Below are positions 51,458 through 60,673 of a stretch of 64,000 nucleotides of DNA, in pieces; positions within the stretch are counted from its first letter, which is position 1; every line of letters starts with the position of its first letter. The DNA lies in contig NZ_RPOC01000020.1 of NCBI RefSeq assembly GCF_003946915.1, forward strand, positions 1 to 64,000, in the 5' to 3' direction. The notes beneath the pieces are model-generated. The model had not been told where the DNA came from. It saw nothing but the letters and a program-made list of their open reading frames with translations, and did not search any database. The stretch comes from Flavobacterium ustbae. Its GTDB lineage: Bacteria; Bacteroidota; Bacteroidia; Flavobacteriales; Flavobacteriaceae. The position numbers were made by a program, and so were the translations under genes.

Positions 51458-51976
51458 TTATAGTTTAAAACCATAAGCAACACGTAAGGCTACTTGATTG
51501 GTTCTAAAGTCATGATAATCTTCGTAACGAACACTTAAATCGATATACTTGTTGGCATATCCAATACCTGGAGCCCACAAAAAGGTTGTTTTGTCATAAC
51601 CATTTGTTACTGCAAAACCAGCACCTAACTCGCCTAAAACATAAAATTGATCTTTTAGGACAAAAGCTTTAAAACCTGCTTTAGCTGGAATGAATCCAAG
51701 ATCTTTTACGTCATTTCCAAGTTCGTCTTTCCCCATAAATAAATTTGTAAATCCCGTTGTTAAGGTTAATGATGTTTTTTTAGAAAGATCGTACTGTAAA
51801 CGTACATCTCCACCCAGAGACCAGTCATAGTCGTTGTCTGTTGGAAGTCCTCCATTTAATCCAACTCCTAATCTAAAACCTTGATCATAATTTGTCGCTT
51901 CTGTCTCCTGAGCGAAAGTCGTGTTGGCAAATAAAAACGTAAAAGTAGCTAGGCATAACATCTGTAATTTTTTCAT
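51458..51976 (-). CDS. Small outer-membrane beta-barrel protein
   Basis: 172 aa with signal peptide MKKLQMLCLATFTFLFANTTFA. The mature part shows alternating hydrophobic strands and many Gly/aromatic residues (RLGVGLNGGLPTDNDYDWSLGGDVRLQYDLSKKTSLTLTTGFT), ending with VALRVAYGFKL, the C-terminal aromatic-rich barrel strand ending in L/F type. Probably an eight-stranded barrel. Role unknown. Confidence 0.85.
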   Translation of the reverse strand: MKKLQMLCLATFTFLFANTTFAQETEATNYDQGFRLGVGLNGGLPTDNDYDWSLGGDVRLQYDLSKKTSLTLTTGFTNLFMGKDELGNDVKDLGFIPAKAGFKAFVLKDQFYVLGELGAGFAVTNGYDKTTFLWAPGIGYANKYIDLSVRYEDYHDFRTNQVALRVAYGFKL

Positions 51977-52138
51977 GGCTTATATATTTGAAATTTCTAT
52001 AATGTAAAATTATATGGAAGGCATTTGGGGTTTGTTATACAATTTTTAAAAATCGTTACATAATATTGACATGGTCTTATTTTTGTCTTAAAAATGGGAT
52101 ATGTTTTTATTAATAGGATAGAATTCGAAGCTTCTGAC

Positions 52139-52146
52139 TATCTTTG
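52139..52146 (+). promoter_or_regulatory. MATE gene promoter, -7 element
   Basis: tatctttg matches TAnnTTTG, 20 bases before the GTG start. Confidence 0.5.
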
Positions 52147-52166
52147 CCGACTAAAATAGAATAGAA

Positions 52167-53552
52167 GTGAATTTAAAGCAGTACACCAAAGAGTTTTCGT
52201 ATAATTTAAGACTAGCATATCCTGTAATTTTGGGTATGGTCGGACACACCTTAATTGGTATTGTCGATAACATAATGGTTGGTAAAATCGGAAGTACAGA
52301 ATTGGCGGCAGTTTCACTTGGCAACAGTATGATTTTTATAGCAATGTCTCTAGGAATTGGGTTTTCTACAGCCATTACGCCAATTGTTGCCGAAGGTGAT
52401 GCTGAAAAAAATGATACTAAAATTAGATCTGCTTTTCATCACGGTTTATTTCTATGTACCATTTTAGGTCTGGTGCTTTTTACCGTCATCATGTTTGCCA
52501 AACCGATTATGGAATTGCTAAATCAGCCGGCAGATGTTATCGTGCTTGCAAAACCATATTTAGGCTGGGTAGCTTTTTCTTTGATTCCGTTAGTAATGTA
52601 TCAAGGATATAAGCAATTTGCAGATGGAATGTCACTGACTAAATATTCGATGTATGCGATGGTAATGGCAAACGTACTTCACGTGGCTATAAACTATGTT
52701 TTAATCTACGGTATTTGGATTTTTCCAGAAATGGGAATTATCGGAGCTGCGTTAGGAACCGTAATTTCGAGAATATTTTTGGTCATGTTTATGCATATCA
52801 TGCTTTCGCGAAGAGAAGATTTAAAACGCTTCTTTAATGGTTTTAATTTTAACGAAATAAAAAAAGCTACCATAAAAAAGATTATCAGTATCGGATTTCC
52901 TTCTGCCATGCAAATGCTTTTTGAAGTCGTTTTGTTTACCGCTTCCATCTGGCTATGTGGCAATATCGGTAAAACAAGTCAGGCCGCAAATCAGATTGCC
53001 TTGAGTTTGGCATCGCTTACTTTTATGTTTGCGATGGGATTAAGCGTAACTTCTATGATTCGTATCAGCAATCAAAGAGGTTTGATGGATTACAAAAAAC
53101 TGATTGTTGTAGCGCGTTCAATCTTTTTGCTTGCTATATTTTTGGAAACCGTTTTTGCAATATTCTTTATCGTTTTCCACGAATATCTTCCTAATATTTT
53201 CTTGAATATGGAAAATACAGGGCAGATTTTAGATAACGAAGAAGTAATTGGCATTGCCTCAAAACTGCTTTTAATTGCGGCAGTTTTTCAGATTTCTGAC
53301 GGAGTTCAGGTTGTGGTTTTAGGAGCGCTCCGCGGACTGCAAGATGTAAAAGTGCCCATGTACATTACTTTTGTAGCCTATTGGGTTATTGGTTTTCCGA
53401 TTTCGTATTATTTAGGAGAACACACCGAATTGAAAGCGCAGGGAGTTTGGATCGGACTTTTGGCAGGTTTAACCGCAGCGGCGATTTCGTTATACATTCG
53501 CTTTCATTATTTAACTAAAAAATTAATTATTAATTCAGTTTCAAATAGCTAA
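52167..53552 (+). CDS. MATE-family multidrug/cation antiporter
   Basis: 461 aa, twelve predicted helices in two related halves. It starts with GTG (MNLKQYTKEFSYNLRLAYPVILGMVGHTLIGIVDNIMVGKIG); the TM1-2 signature supports this start. Na+ or H+ driven drug export (NorM-type). Followed by a small acidic protein at 28 bp. Confidence 0.95.
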   Translation: MNLKQYTKEFSYNLRLAYPVILGMVGHTLIGIVDNIMVGKIGSTELAAVSLGNSMIFIAMSLGIGFSTAITPIVAEGDAEKNDTKIRSAFHHGLFLCTILGLVLFTVIMFAKPIMELLNQPADVIVLAKPYLGWVAFSLIPLVMYQGYKQFADGMSLTKYSMYAMVMANVLHVAINYVLIYGIWIFPEMGIIGAALGTVISRIFLVMFMHIMLSRREDLKRFFNGFNFNEIKKATIKKIISIGFPSAMQMLFEVVLFTASIWLCGNIGKTSQAANQIALSLASLTFMFAMGLSVTSMIRISNQRGLMDYKKLIVVARSIFLLAIFLETVFAIFFIVFHEYLPNIFLNMENTGQILDNEEVIGIASKLLLIAAVFQISDGVQVVVLGALRGLQDVKVPMYITFVAYWVIGFPISYYLGEHTELKAQGVWIGLLAGLTAAAISLYIRFHYLTKKLIINSVSNS

Positions 53553-53580
53553 ATTTGAAATATTTAAAACAAAAATAAAC

Positions 53581-53808
53581 ATGGAATTACCTAAATTTTT
53601 ACTTGGAGATAATACTGATTTTCCAGATGATATTTTCATCATTCATCTAGATTATCCAAGATTTATTATCAATTTGAAAGATGATGAGGTTGAGTTTTTA
53701 GAAGAAGCAGAAGATCTTGACGAAGCAGAATTAAATGCCGAAATGGAAGGTTTAATTGAAAAAGCAAATGAGTTTTATGACAGAGAAATAAACCGTTACG
53801 AAGAGTAA
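53581..53808 (+). CDS. Small acidic conserved protein
   Basis: 75 aa, strongly acidic C-terminal half (EVEFLEEAEDLDEAELNAEMEGLIEKANEFYDREINRYEE begins it, helical). No known domain. Lies between MATE and the LTA-synthase-like gene in one direction, so probably co-transcribed with both. Confidence 0.78.
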   Translation: MELPKFLLGDNTDFPDDIFIIHLDYPRFIINLKDDEVEFLEEAEDLDEAELNAEMEGLIEKANEFYDREINRYEE

Positions 53809-53845
53809 TCTATTATTTCTGATTTTACGTTCTTATATTATTTTA

Positions 53846-55783
53846 ATGAAAAATTTACGTTTTTTAAAACCGGTTTTTAGTTTTATTGCAATTGGATTAT
53901 TGATTACAACTCTGAGCCGGATATTTTTATTTTTTCTTTTTAAAGAAAGAGTAGTGCAAACACCAGATTTCTGGTATATTTTTCCGATCGGTCTTCGAAT
54001 GGATTTGATATTACTTTGTTATTTGTCGTTTCTTCCAGCATTACTCATTACTTTTCTGCCGAATAAGTGGATGAAATTTACCAACAGATTTTTGGTAATT
54101 TATAGTTTTCTGTTTCTGTTTCTGATTCTTTTTGTAGAATTGGCTTCGCCAGATTTTGTAAAACAATACGATACCCGCCCGAACAAGATTTTCTTAGATT
54201 ATCTAATTTATCCAAAAGAGGTAGTCGGAATGCTTTTAAAAAGCTATTTGACTTCTATTATTGTGACTTTCCTTATTTTGGGAGTGGTAATTTATTTTGC
54301 TTTCAAAAAGGGAAAACAATTATTCTATACCACAAGTACAGATTATAAATTCAAATTAATGGTGTTTCCATTAGTGGCTTTTTTACTGTTTTTTGGAGCG
54401 CGCTCGAGCTTGACTTCAAAACGCCCAATTAACGCTAGTAACGCCGTTTTTTCTACAGATCAGTTAACCAATACTTTGGGATTAAATTCATTTTATACGG
54501 TTGCCTTTGCGGCTTATTCTATCAAAAATGAAGGAAATACCAAAATGTATGGTAAAATGGAGGAAGCCGAAGCGATTGCCCGTGTAAAGAAATACATGGT
54601 TGCAGAGCCAAACGATTTTACCGATGCTGACATTCCGTTTTTACATGTGCAGCAGCCAGATTCTGCTAAAGCGAAACCATATAATTTGGTTATCTTTTTG
54701 CAAGAAAGTTTAGGTGCAGAATACGTTGGAATCTTAGGTGGAAAACCATTAACTCCAGAATTTGATAAACTATCAAAAGAAGGAACATTATTCACCAATT
54801 TATATTGCACCGGAACCAGAAGCGTTCGCGGAATTGAAGCTGTCGTAACAGGATTTTTGCCTTCACCATCAGAAAGTGTTGTAAAGCTTGGAAACTCGCA
54901 GCAAGGCTTTTTTACATTGGCAGAAGCATTGAAACAAAAAGGTTACGAAACGAGTTTCATTTATGGAGGAATGGCAAATTTTGACAATATGGCTTCGTTT
55001 TTCAACGGAAATGGTTTCAGCGATATTGTCGATCAAGAAGATTTTGAATCTGACGGAAATAAATATGCCTTTAAAGGAACTTGGGGCTATTCTGATGAAG
55101 ATTTGGTAACCAAAGCCAATCAATATTTTAAATCGAAAGGAGATAAGCCATTTTTCTCTTTAATGTTCTCGACTTCAAATCACGAGCCTTTTGAATATCC
55201 GACAGGAAGAATAAAGCCTTACGATAAAAAGCCTGCGACCGTAAATAACGCCATGAAATACGCCGATTTCTCGATTGGAAAATTCTTCGAAATGGCAAAA
55301 AAAGAGGCTTATTTTAAGAATACAATTTTTATTGTAATCGCCGATCACAATACAAGAACATACGGCAAGAATTTAGTTCCGATAAATAAATTCCATATTC
55401 CTGCATTTATTATGGGGCCTGGAGTTGCAAAAGGAGCTGTTTACGATCGTTTAGCAAGTCAGATTGATATTCCGCCAACACTATTAGGTTATTTAGGAAT
55501 TCCGTTTGAAACACCAATGGTAGGACGAAATTTAACCAAATTAGATCCGAAAGTAAAAGGTAGATCTATCATGCAGTTTAATGATATCAATGCTTTTAGA
55601 GTAGAAAATCAGGTAGTTATTATGCAACCGAATTTGAAACCGCTTCAATTCGAAATTAAAAATGATACCACTTTGGTTCCAGTAAAATTAAATGAAGATT
55701 TAGCAAAAGACGCTTTAGCGCACGTCATTACCGCAGGGAATCTTTACAAGGAAAGCAAGTATAAACTTAGAGCTTCTAAGTAA
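53846..55783 (+). CDS. LTA-synthase-family sulfatase (phosphoglycerol transferase-like)
   Basis: 645 aa. Five N-terminal helices (about 11-31, 47-70, 83-101, 133-152, 170-185), then an extracytoplasmic sulfatase domain (about 280-600). The metal-site Glu is E287 in LQESLGAEY, the nucleophile region YCTGTRSVRGIEAV has T322/T324, and the later HHNTRT-like element is VIADHNTRTYGK. Gram-negative members transfer phosphoglycerol or phosphoethanolamine to surface glycolipids. No LTA synthase substrate evidence here. Confidence 0.9.
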   Translation: MKNLRFLKPVFSFIAIGLLITTLSRIFLFFLFKERVVQTPDFWYIFPIGLRMDLILLCYLSFLPALLITFLPNKWMKFTNRFLVIYSFLFLFLILFVELASPDFVKQYDTRPNKIFLDYLIYPKEVVGMLLKSYLTSIIVTFLILGVVIYFAFKKGKQLFYTTSTDYKFKLMVFPLVAFLLFFGARSSLTSKRPINASNAVFSTDQLTNTLGLNSFYTVAFAAYSIKNEGNTKMYGKMEEAEAIARVKKYMVAEPNDFTDADIPFLHVQQPDSAKAKPYNLVIFLQESLGAEYVGILGGKPLTPEFDKLSKEGTLFTNLYCTGTRSVRGIEAVVTGFLPSPSESVVKLGNSQQGFFTLAEALKQKGYETSFIYGGMANFDNMASFFNGNGFSDIVDQEDFESDGNKYAFKGTWGYSDEDLVTKANQYFKSKGDKPFFSLMFSTSNHEPFEYPTGRIKPYDKKPATVNNAMKYADFSIGKFFEMAKKEAYFKNTIFIVIADHNTRTYGKNLVPINKFHIPAFIMGPGVAKGAVYDRLASQIDIPPTLLGYLGIPFETPMVGRNLTKLDPKVKGRSIMQFNDINAFRVENQVVIMQPNLKPLQFEIKNDTTLVPVKLNEDLAKDALAHVITAGNLYKESKYKLRASK

Positions 55784-55835
55784 CTAAGCTTCTAAGCTAC
55801 TGAGCTTTTCCTTAGAAGATTAGGGGCTCAGTACC

Positions 55836-56930
55836 TTAGAACCTCTTATTAAAATATAATTTTAATAAAAGAGAAGCAGCTGCAAACGATGAAATTTCAT
55901 TGTTTTGCACTGCTTTTTTGTTTTCTTCTAAAAGTGAAATAATTTCGGGTTGATTGTAGAAATTTTGCTTCAATTGCTCGTTGATGGTTTCCATCATCCA
56001 GAAATGGTTTTGTTCTTTTCTTTTTTCTTCGAAAAATCCGCTTTCTTTTGTCAATTCAAAATAATCTGAAATCGTATTCCAAACTTCAGGAATTCCTTCT
56101 TTTGTCAACGAACTGCAAGTCGTTACTTTGGGCTGCCAATTCGACTTTTTTGGAGGAAATAAATGTAGCGCCCGATTAAATTCCACTTTCGCCTGATTGG
56201 CCTTTTTTATATTGTCGCCGTCTGCTTTATTAATTACGATGGCATCAGCCATTTCCATAATACCGCGTTTAATGCCTTGAAGTTCATCGCCTGCGCCAGA
56301 AATTTTTAAGAGCAGAAAGAAATCGACCATACTGTGAACCGCAGTTTCGCTTTGGCCGACACCAACGGTTTCGATAATAATAGTATCAAAACCTGCCGCT
56401 TCACAAAGAATAATTGTTTCTCGAGTTTTGCGTGCCACGCCGCCCAGAGTTTCGCCAGAAGCACTTGGCCTAATAAAAGCATTTTCATCTTTAACCAATT
56501 CTTCCATTCGCGTTTTGTCACCTAGAATGCTTCCATGCGAAAGCGAACTGCTTGGATCAACTGCCAAAACCGCGACTTTTTTTCCTAATTGCGTCAGATG
56601 TTTTCCAAAGGCTTCAATAAAAGTGCTTTTTCCAACGCCGGGAACACCCGTAATTCCAATACGAACCGATTGATTCGCACGAGATAAACAGCCTTGAACG
56701 ACTTCGCTGGCTTTTTCAAAATGACCTGGATTGGTACTTTCAATTAAAGTAATGGCACGGCTCAAAGAAGTTCTGTTTCCTTCTAAAATACCATCAATTA
56801 ATTCTTGAGAAGAGGGTTGCTGTCTTCGTCTGGTTTTAATTTCATTAATAGCCGAAATATTGGTAATTTCTGGTTGTGAAATCCCAGCTTTTTCATGTAA
56901 AGCACTCGATTGTTTTTTTAAATCAGACAC
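55836..56930 (-). CDS. meaB: MeaB, methylmalonyl-CoA mutase chaperone GTPase
   Basis: 364 aa G3E GTPase. P-loop GVPGVGKST (about 95-103), switch regions DPSSSLSHGSILGDKTRM and SASGETLGGVARKTRE, guanine motif NKAD. Protects and reloads adenosylcobalamin of the mutase encoded at 10.6-14.7 kb. Here it is 41 kb from its client genes. A minus-strand tacttttа-like box (56948-56955, tacttttа pattern) is a weak -7 element. Confidence 0.95.
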   Translation of the reverse strand: MSDLKKQSSALHEKAGISQPEITNISAINEIKTRRRQQPSSQELIDGILEGNRTSLSRAITLIESTNPGHFEKASEVVQGCLSRANQSVRIGITGVPGVGKSTFIEAFGKHLTQLGKKVAVLAVDPSSSLSHGSILGDKTRMEELVKDENAFIRPSASGETLGGVARKTRETIILCEAAGFDTIIIETVGVGQSETAVHSMVDFFLLLKISGAGDELQGIKRGIMEMADAIVINKADGDNIKKANQAKVEFNRALHLFPPKKSNWQPKVTTCSSLTKEGIPEVWNTISDYFELTKESGFFEEKRKEQNHFWMMETINEQLKQNFYNQPEIISLLEENKKAVQNNEISSFAAASLLLKLYFNKRF

Positions 56931-57230
56931 AGCATTTTTTTCTCTTGTAAAAGTACAGAAAACAAAAACAGTTTCAAAAAGTTAGTTTGCCACGAATTAC
57001 ACGAATTGCCACTAATTTGTTAATCTCAAAAGGTGTAAAAAAGTTAGCCACGAATTCAGGAATTTTCTTTTTAAAATCTTTGAGATTTTTTTTTCGAATT
57101 AATTCGAATAATACTAGATAAAGTTTTTCAAAAGAAAATTCGTGAATCGCTTCGCCTGTTCGCTATCGCTCGAGTCGTGACTAAAAAAAACTTAGAACCT
57201 TAGCGTCTTAGTGCCTTAGTAGCTTAATAA
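56931..57230. repeat. Repeat-rich spacer
   Basis: Gene-free. Contains gccacgaattacacgaattgcc, an imperfect large inverted pair (ccacgaattcagg / cgtgaatcgc) and a ctaag-family tract (57190-57230). Confidence 0.65.
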
Positions 57231-57872
57231 TTAGTAACCAGCAGTAAAACGAACTTGGTGGTGTTTTGGAGTTTCAACTTCGTCAGCAATGACAACCGCT
57301 AAATCTTCTACAGAAAGAATACTTCTTTGTTCCTCGTTGAAAACTGGATTTTCTAAACCTAAACGGTATTTTCCAGTTCTTCCAGTTTTTGTTCCTGCAT
57401 GCATTTCAAAAGCAGGACTAAAGAATGCCCAATCCAAATCTTTTTCTTCTTTAATGATATTTAAATAATGTCTCGCTGCATTTGCCCCAGGAAAAATTTC
57501 TTTTGGAAAATCTGGCGTATCAACGGCTTGCAAGTCTGGAGCAACATATAAACTTCCTGCACCACCAATAGTGATAAAACGTTTTATACCCGATTTTTTG
57601 ACCGCTTCCTGAATTGCTTTAGATCCAGCTAAAAAGTCATCATAGATATTTGGGTTAGTCCATCCTGGGTTATAAGCATTGATTACAGCATTGTGACCTT
57701 TTAAGATTTCTGCCAAAGCATCAACATTAAAAATATCGGCAGCAGCCCAAGTTACGTTTGCTGAGTCTTTTGGAGTTCTTGCAATAGCAGTAATTTCATG
57801 TTTTCTATCTGCTAATTCGTTTAAAATTGCTGAGCCTACAAATCCTGTAGCTCCAATAAGTGCGATTTTCAT
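57231..57872 (-). CDS. NmrA/SDR-a-type NAD(P)-binding oxidoreductase
   Basis: 213 aa. GATGFVGSAI (cofactor loop, 8-17), AINAYNPGW, and PDFPKEIFPGANAARHYLNIIKEE. Atypical SDR close to YwnB/YtfG types, used in quinone or general redox response. The Rrf2-type regulator lies 57 bp upstream and probably controls it. Confidence 0.88.
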   Translation of the reverse strand: MKIALIGATGFVGSAILNELADRKHEITAIARTPKDSANVTWAAADIFNVDALAEILKGHNAVINAYNPGWTNPNIYDDFLAGSKAIQEAVKKSGIKRFITIGGAGSLYVAPDLQAVDTPDFPKEIFPGANAARHYLNIIKEEKDLDWAFFSPAFEMHAGTKTGRTGKYRLGLENPVFNEEQRSILSVEDLAVVIADEVETPKHHQVRFTAGY

Positions 57873-57929
57873 AATATATAAATTTATTTAGTAATAAAAA
57901 ATGTTACAGTTTAGGTTAAAAAAATAGCC

Positions 57930-58337
57930 TTAAAATTGATTCGAAAAATCTTCCAATGAAATGCCTTCCAATTGTGCACTCACTTTTTGATTCATTTCGC
58001 TGTATAAATTCTCCAAATGCTGATTGATGTTTTTTCCAACTGGACAATCAGGATTCGGTTGATTTTTTGCAAAACCTAAACCAATCGTTTCAAAGGTCAT
58101 TTCGAATATTTGTTTTAAAGTCAGTTCAGCAGCATTTACAGCCAATTTTGTACCGCCATTTTTTCCTTCTTTACTTTCTACAATATGATGCGCTTTTAAG
58201 TTGGCAATTTCTTTTCGAACCAAAACAGGATTCAGATTGATGCTCCCCGCAATAAACTCCGATGACAAATAATCATTTGGGAATTTATGCAGCAGAGTAA
58301 GAATGTGAATCGTTATGGCAAATTTACCTGAAATCAT
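57930..58337 (-). CDS. Rrf2-family transcriptional regulator
   Basis: 135 aa winged helix: MISGKFAITIHILTLLHK, LSSEFIAGSINLNPVLVRKEIANLKAHHIVESKEGKNGG, with the wing NGGTKLA. One cysteine only (NPDCPVG), so it is not an iron-sulfur sensor like IscR but a YwnA-like member. Likely controls the adjacent NmrA-like gene. Confidence 0.9.
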   Translation of the reverse strand: MISGKFAITIHILTLLHKFPNDYLSSEFIAGSINLNPVLVRKEIANLKAHHIVESKEGKNGGTKLAVNAAELTLKQIFEMTFETIGLGFAKNQPNPDCPVGKNINQHLENLYSEMNQKVSAQLEGISLEDFSNQF

Positions 58338-58568
58338 ACTGTAATAAAATATGTTACAAATTTACATGTTTTTATAACACAAAATACTAATTTAACTATT
58401 TTTTGGTAAAAAGAGTATAGAGAAATGTAAAAAGTAACTTTTAACTGTTTGATAATTAATGATTTTTTATAGAATGTTATATGTTTAACAAAAGAAAATC
58501 AGTAGTTATGATTTCTCCAAATGCACTAATTCCTTCTCACTTTTTACTTCTCACTAAACTAGAATAGT

Positions 58569-58576
58569 TATTTTTG
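58569..58576 (+). promoter_or_regulatory. AEC transporter promoter, -7 element
   Basis: tatttttg, a full TAnnTTTG match, 15 bases before the ATG, implying a leader of about 9 nt. Confidence 0.5.
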
Positions 58577-58591
58577 TGTTGATCTTACAAT

Positions 58592-59503
58592 ATGAACAAC
58601 TTTCTTTTAATATTTTTCTTTCTTGCGCTAGGTTTAGTTTTGCAGCACGTAAAACAATTTCCTACTCATATCTATAAGACGCTCAATAAAATTGTTATTT
58701 ATTTCTGTCTTCCTGCGATTACTTTATATCATATTCCGAAAATAAAATGGAGCAGTGAATTGCTGTTTCCCATAGGAGCGGGGTGGATTACTTATATCCT
58801 GGCTTTTATATTTTTTCATTTTTTAGGAAGAAGAAATGGCTGGTCCAACAAATTAATAGGATGTCTAATTCTGACAGCAGGATTAAGTAACAGTTCTTTT
58901 CTTGGTTATCCCATAATTGAAGCTTTGTTTGGAAAGAAAGGTCTTGAAACGGCTGTTTTGGTCGATCAGCCGGGAACTTTTGTTGTGGTTTCGACACTTG
59001 GAGTTTTTACAGCTGCTTTTTATTCTAAAGGAAGTCCGAATGCTTTTGGAATATTCAAAAAAATTATCTTATTTCCGCCTTTTATAATGTTCGTTTTGGC
59101 CTGCCTGATGAACATTTTTAATTATAATTTAAACGAAAATATAGAATCTTTGTTACTAAAAATTGGAAGTTTGGTAACACCATTGGCATTGCTTTCTGTT
59201 GGTTTGCAATTGACTTTTGATAGAAAAAGTCAGCATTGGAAATTTTTACGACTCGGACTTTTCTTTAAACTGATTTTAATTCCGTTTATAATTTTTGTGT
59301 TGTATGTGATTATTTTTAACCAGCATTCTGAAGTTATAAAAATCACGATAATGGAAACTGCAATGGCGCCAATGATTACAGGCGCAATTTTAGCATCTAC
59401 CTACGGATTAAAACCAAAATTAAGTAGTATGATGATTGGTTTTGGTATTCCGATTTCTTTTATAACATTGGCTTTCTGGTATTTTATCTTAAGCTTTATT
59501 TAA
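58592..59503 (+). CDS. AEC-family transporter
   Basis: 303 aa, ten predicted helices; begins NNFLLIFFFLALGLVLQHVKQFP and has LTAGLSNSSFLGYPI and MAPMITGAILASTYGLKPKLSSMMIGFG, the auxin-efflux-carrier pattern. Transports organic acids or amino-acid-like solutes. Single gene. Confidence 0.9.
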   Translation: MNNFLLIFFFLALGLVLQHVKQFPTHIYKTLNKIVIYFCLPAITLYHIPKIKWSSELLFPIGAGWITYILAFIFFHFLGRRNGWSNKLIGCLILTAGLSNSSFLGYPIIEALFGKKGLETAVLVDQPGTFVVVSTLGVFTAAFYSKGSPNAFGIFKKIILFPPFIMFVLACLMNIFNYNLNENIESLLLKIGSLVTPLALLSVGLQLTFDRKSQHWKFLRLGLFFKLILIPFIIFVLYVIIFNQHSEVIKITIMETAMAPMITGAILASTYGLKPKLSSMMIGFGIPISFITLAFWYFILSFI

Positions 59504-59725
59504 TTCTATAACTTTAAAACTGAACGCTGATAATACGGATTCGCTATCGTGAAGACGAGGATTAACGCAGATTTTTTTCTACCAAAATCAATTTAGCCGA
59601 TTTCTTGAAAACTCTGCAAATCCTTAATTATATAGAGCAAGTAGAATTTTAACTTTATTTTAATTTTTAGATGTTTTCTAAATGCATTTTTTAGTTAATT
59701 TTAGAGGAACTAAAAACTATAAATT

Positions 59726-60364
59726 ATGTCAACATTAAGATTAGGCGATATAGCTCCAGATTTTCAAGCAGAAACGACACAAGGACCAATTAATTTTCAC
59801 GAATGGTTAGGAGATTCTTGGGGCGTTTTATTTTCGCATCCAGCAGATTTTACTCCGGTTTGTACAACTGAATTGGGAACTGTAGCGAACTATGTTCCAG
59901 AATTTCAAAAAAGAAATACTAAGGTTATTGCTTTGAGTGTAGACGGTTTAGACTCACACAAAGAATGGATTAAAGATATTAACGAGACTCAAAATACAGA
60001 AGTAAATTTCCCAATTATTGCAGACGAGGATAAAAAAGTAGCCAATCTTTACGATATGCTTCATCCAAATGCTAGCGACAAATTTACAGTGCGTTCTGTT
60101 TTTGTGATCGGACCAGATAAAAAAATCAAATTAACGCTAACATATCCTGCTTCTACAGGAAGAAATTTTGACGAGTTGCTTCGTGTTATTGACAGTTTAC
60201 AACTAACTGCCAATTATAGTGTTGCAACTCCAGCAAACTGGAAAGATGGTGAAGATGTGGTAATTGCACCAGCAATTCCAGACAGCGATATTCCTGAAAA
60301 ATTTCCAAAAGGGCACACGCCAATTAAACCTTATTTGCGTTTAACACCGCAGCCGAATAAATGA
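59726..60364 (+). CDS. 1-Cys peroxiredoxin (Prx6 type)
   Basis: 212 aa. Peroxidatic C46 in ADFTPVCTTELG, with T43 in the PxxT/S-C motif. No second cysteine in the chain, so a 1-Cys mechanism. The long C-terminal extension (ANWKDGEDVVIAPAIPD to YLRLTPQPNK) is typical of Prx6. Reduces peroxides with an external thiol. Confidence 0.96.
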   Translation: MSTLRLGDIAPDFQAETTQGPINFHEWLGDSWGVLFSHPADFTPVCTTELGTVANYVPEFQKRNTKVIALSVDGLDSHKEWIKDINETQNTEVNFPIIADEDKKVANLYDMLHPNASDKFTVRSVFVIGPDKKIKLTLTYPASTGRNFDELLRVIDSLQLTANYSVATPANWKDGEDVVIAPAIPDSDIPEKFPKGHTPIKPYLRLTPQPNK

Positions 60365-60421
60365 TTTTGAGCTTCTAAGGTGCTGAGGTACTAAGATGCT
60401 AAGATAAAAGTTGTTAAGAAT

Positions 60422-60470
60422 AAAAGCTTCTGAGATTCTAAGTTTAAATTAGAAAATCAGAAGCTTTTTT
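60422..60470 (+). terminator. Terminator after the peroxiredoxin gene
   Basis: Stem aaaagcttctga / tcagaagctttt with an inner ttcta/tagaa pair and a T-run, embedded in ctaag-type repeats. Confidence 0.8.
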
Positions 60471-60492
60471 ATTTTGATATATTAAAGCATAG

Positions 60493-60571
60493 CCAAGGTT
60501 TTAACCTTGGGAAACGTATTGTGATAATATATCGTGATAATTTATTGCGTACCCACGGTTGAAACCGTGGG
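60493..60571. repeat. Inverted pair of REP-like palindromes
   Basis: ccaaggttttaaccttgg (60493-60510, plus orientation, flanks aaagcatag / gaaacg) and cccacggttgaaaccgtggg (60552-60571), which is the exact reverse complement of the copies at 29158 and 29271. The pair is head to head, a BIME-like layout. Confidence 0.8.
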
Positions 60572-60635
60572 ATATGTTTGCTAGAATAAGAGCCAATTTT
60601 GCAATAAAAGAAGAAATATTTAGAAATACCAAATA

Positions 60636-60673
60636 GTGCCTTAGAAGCTTAGTCCCTCAGAACCTTAGAACCT
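60636..60673. repeat. ctaag-family tract
   Basis: gccttagaagcttag and cctcagaaccttagaacctt units just before the antiporter stop. Confidence 0.65.
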
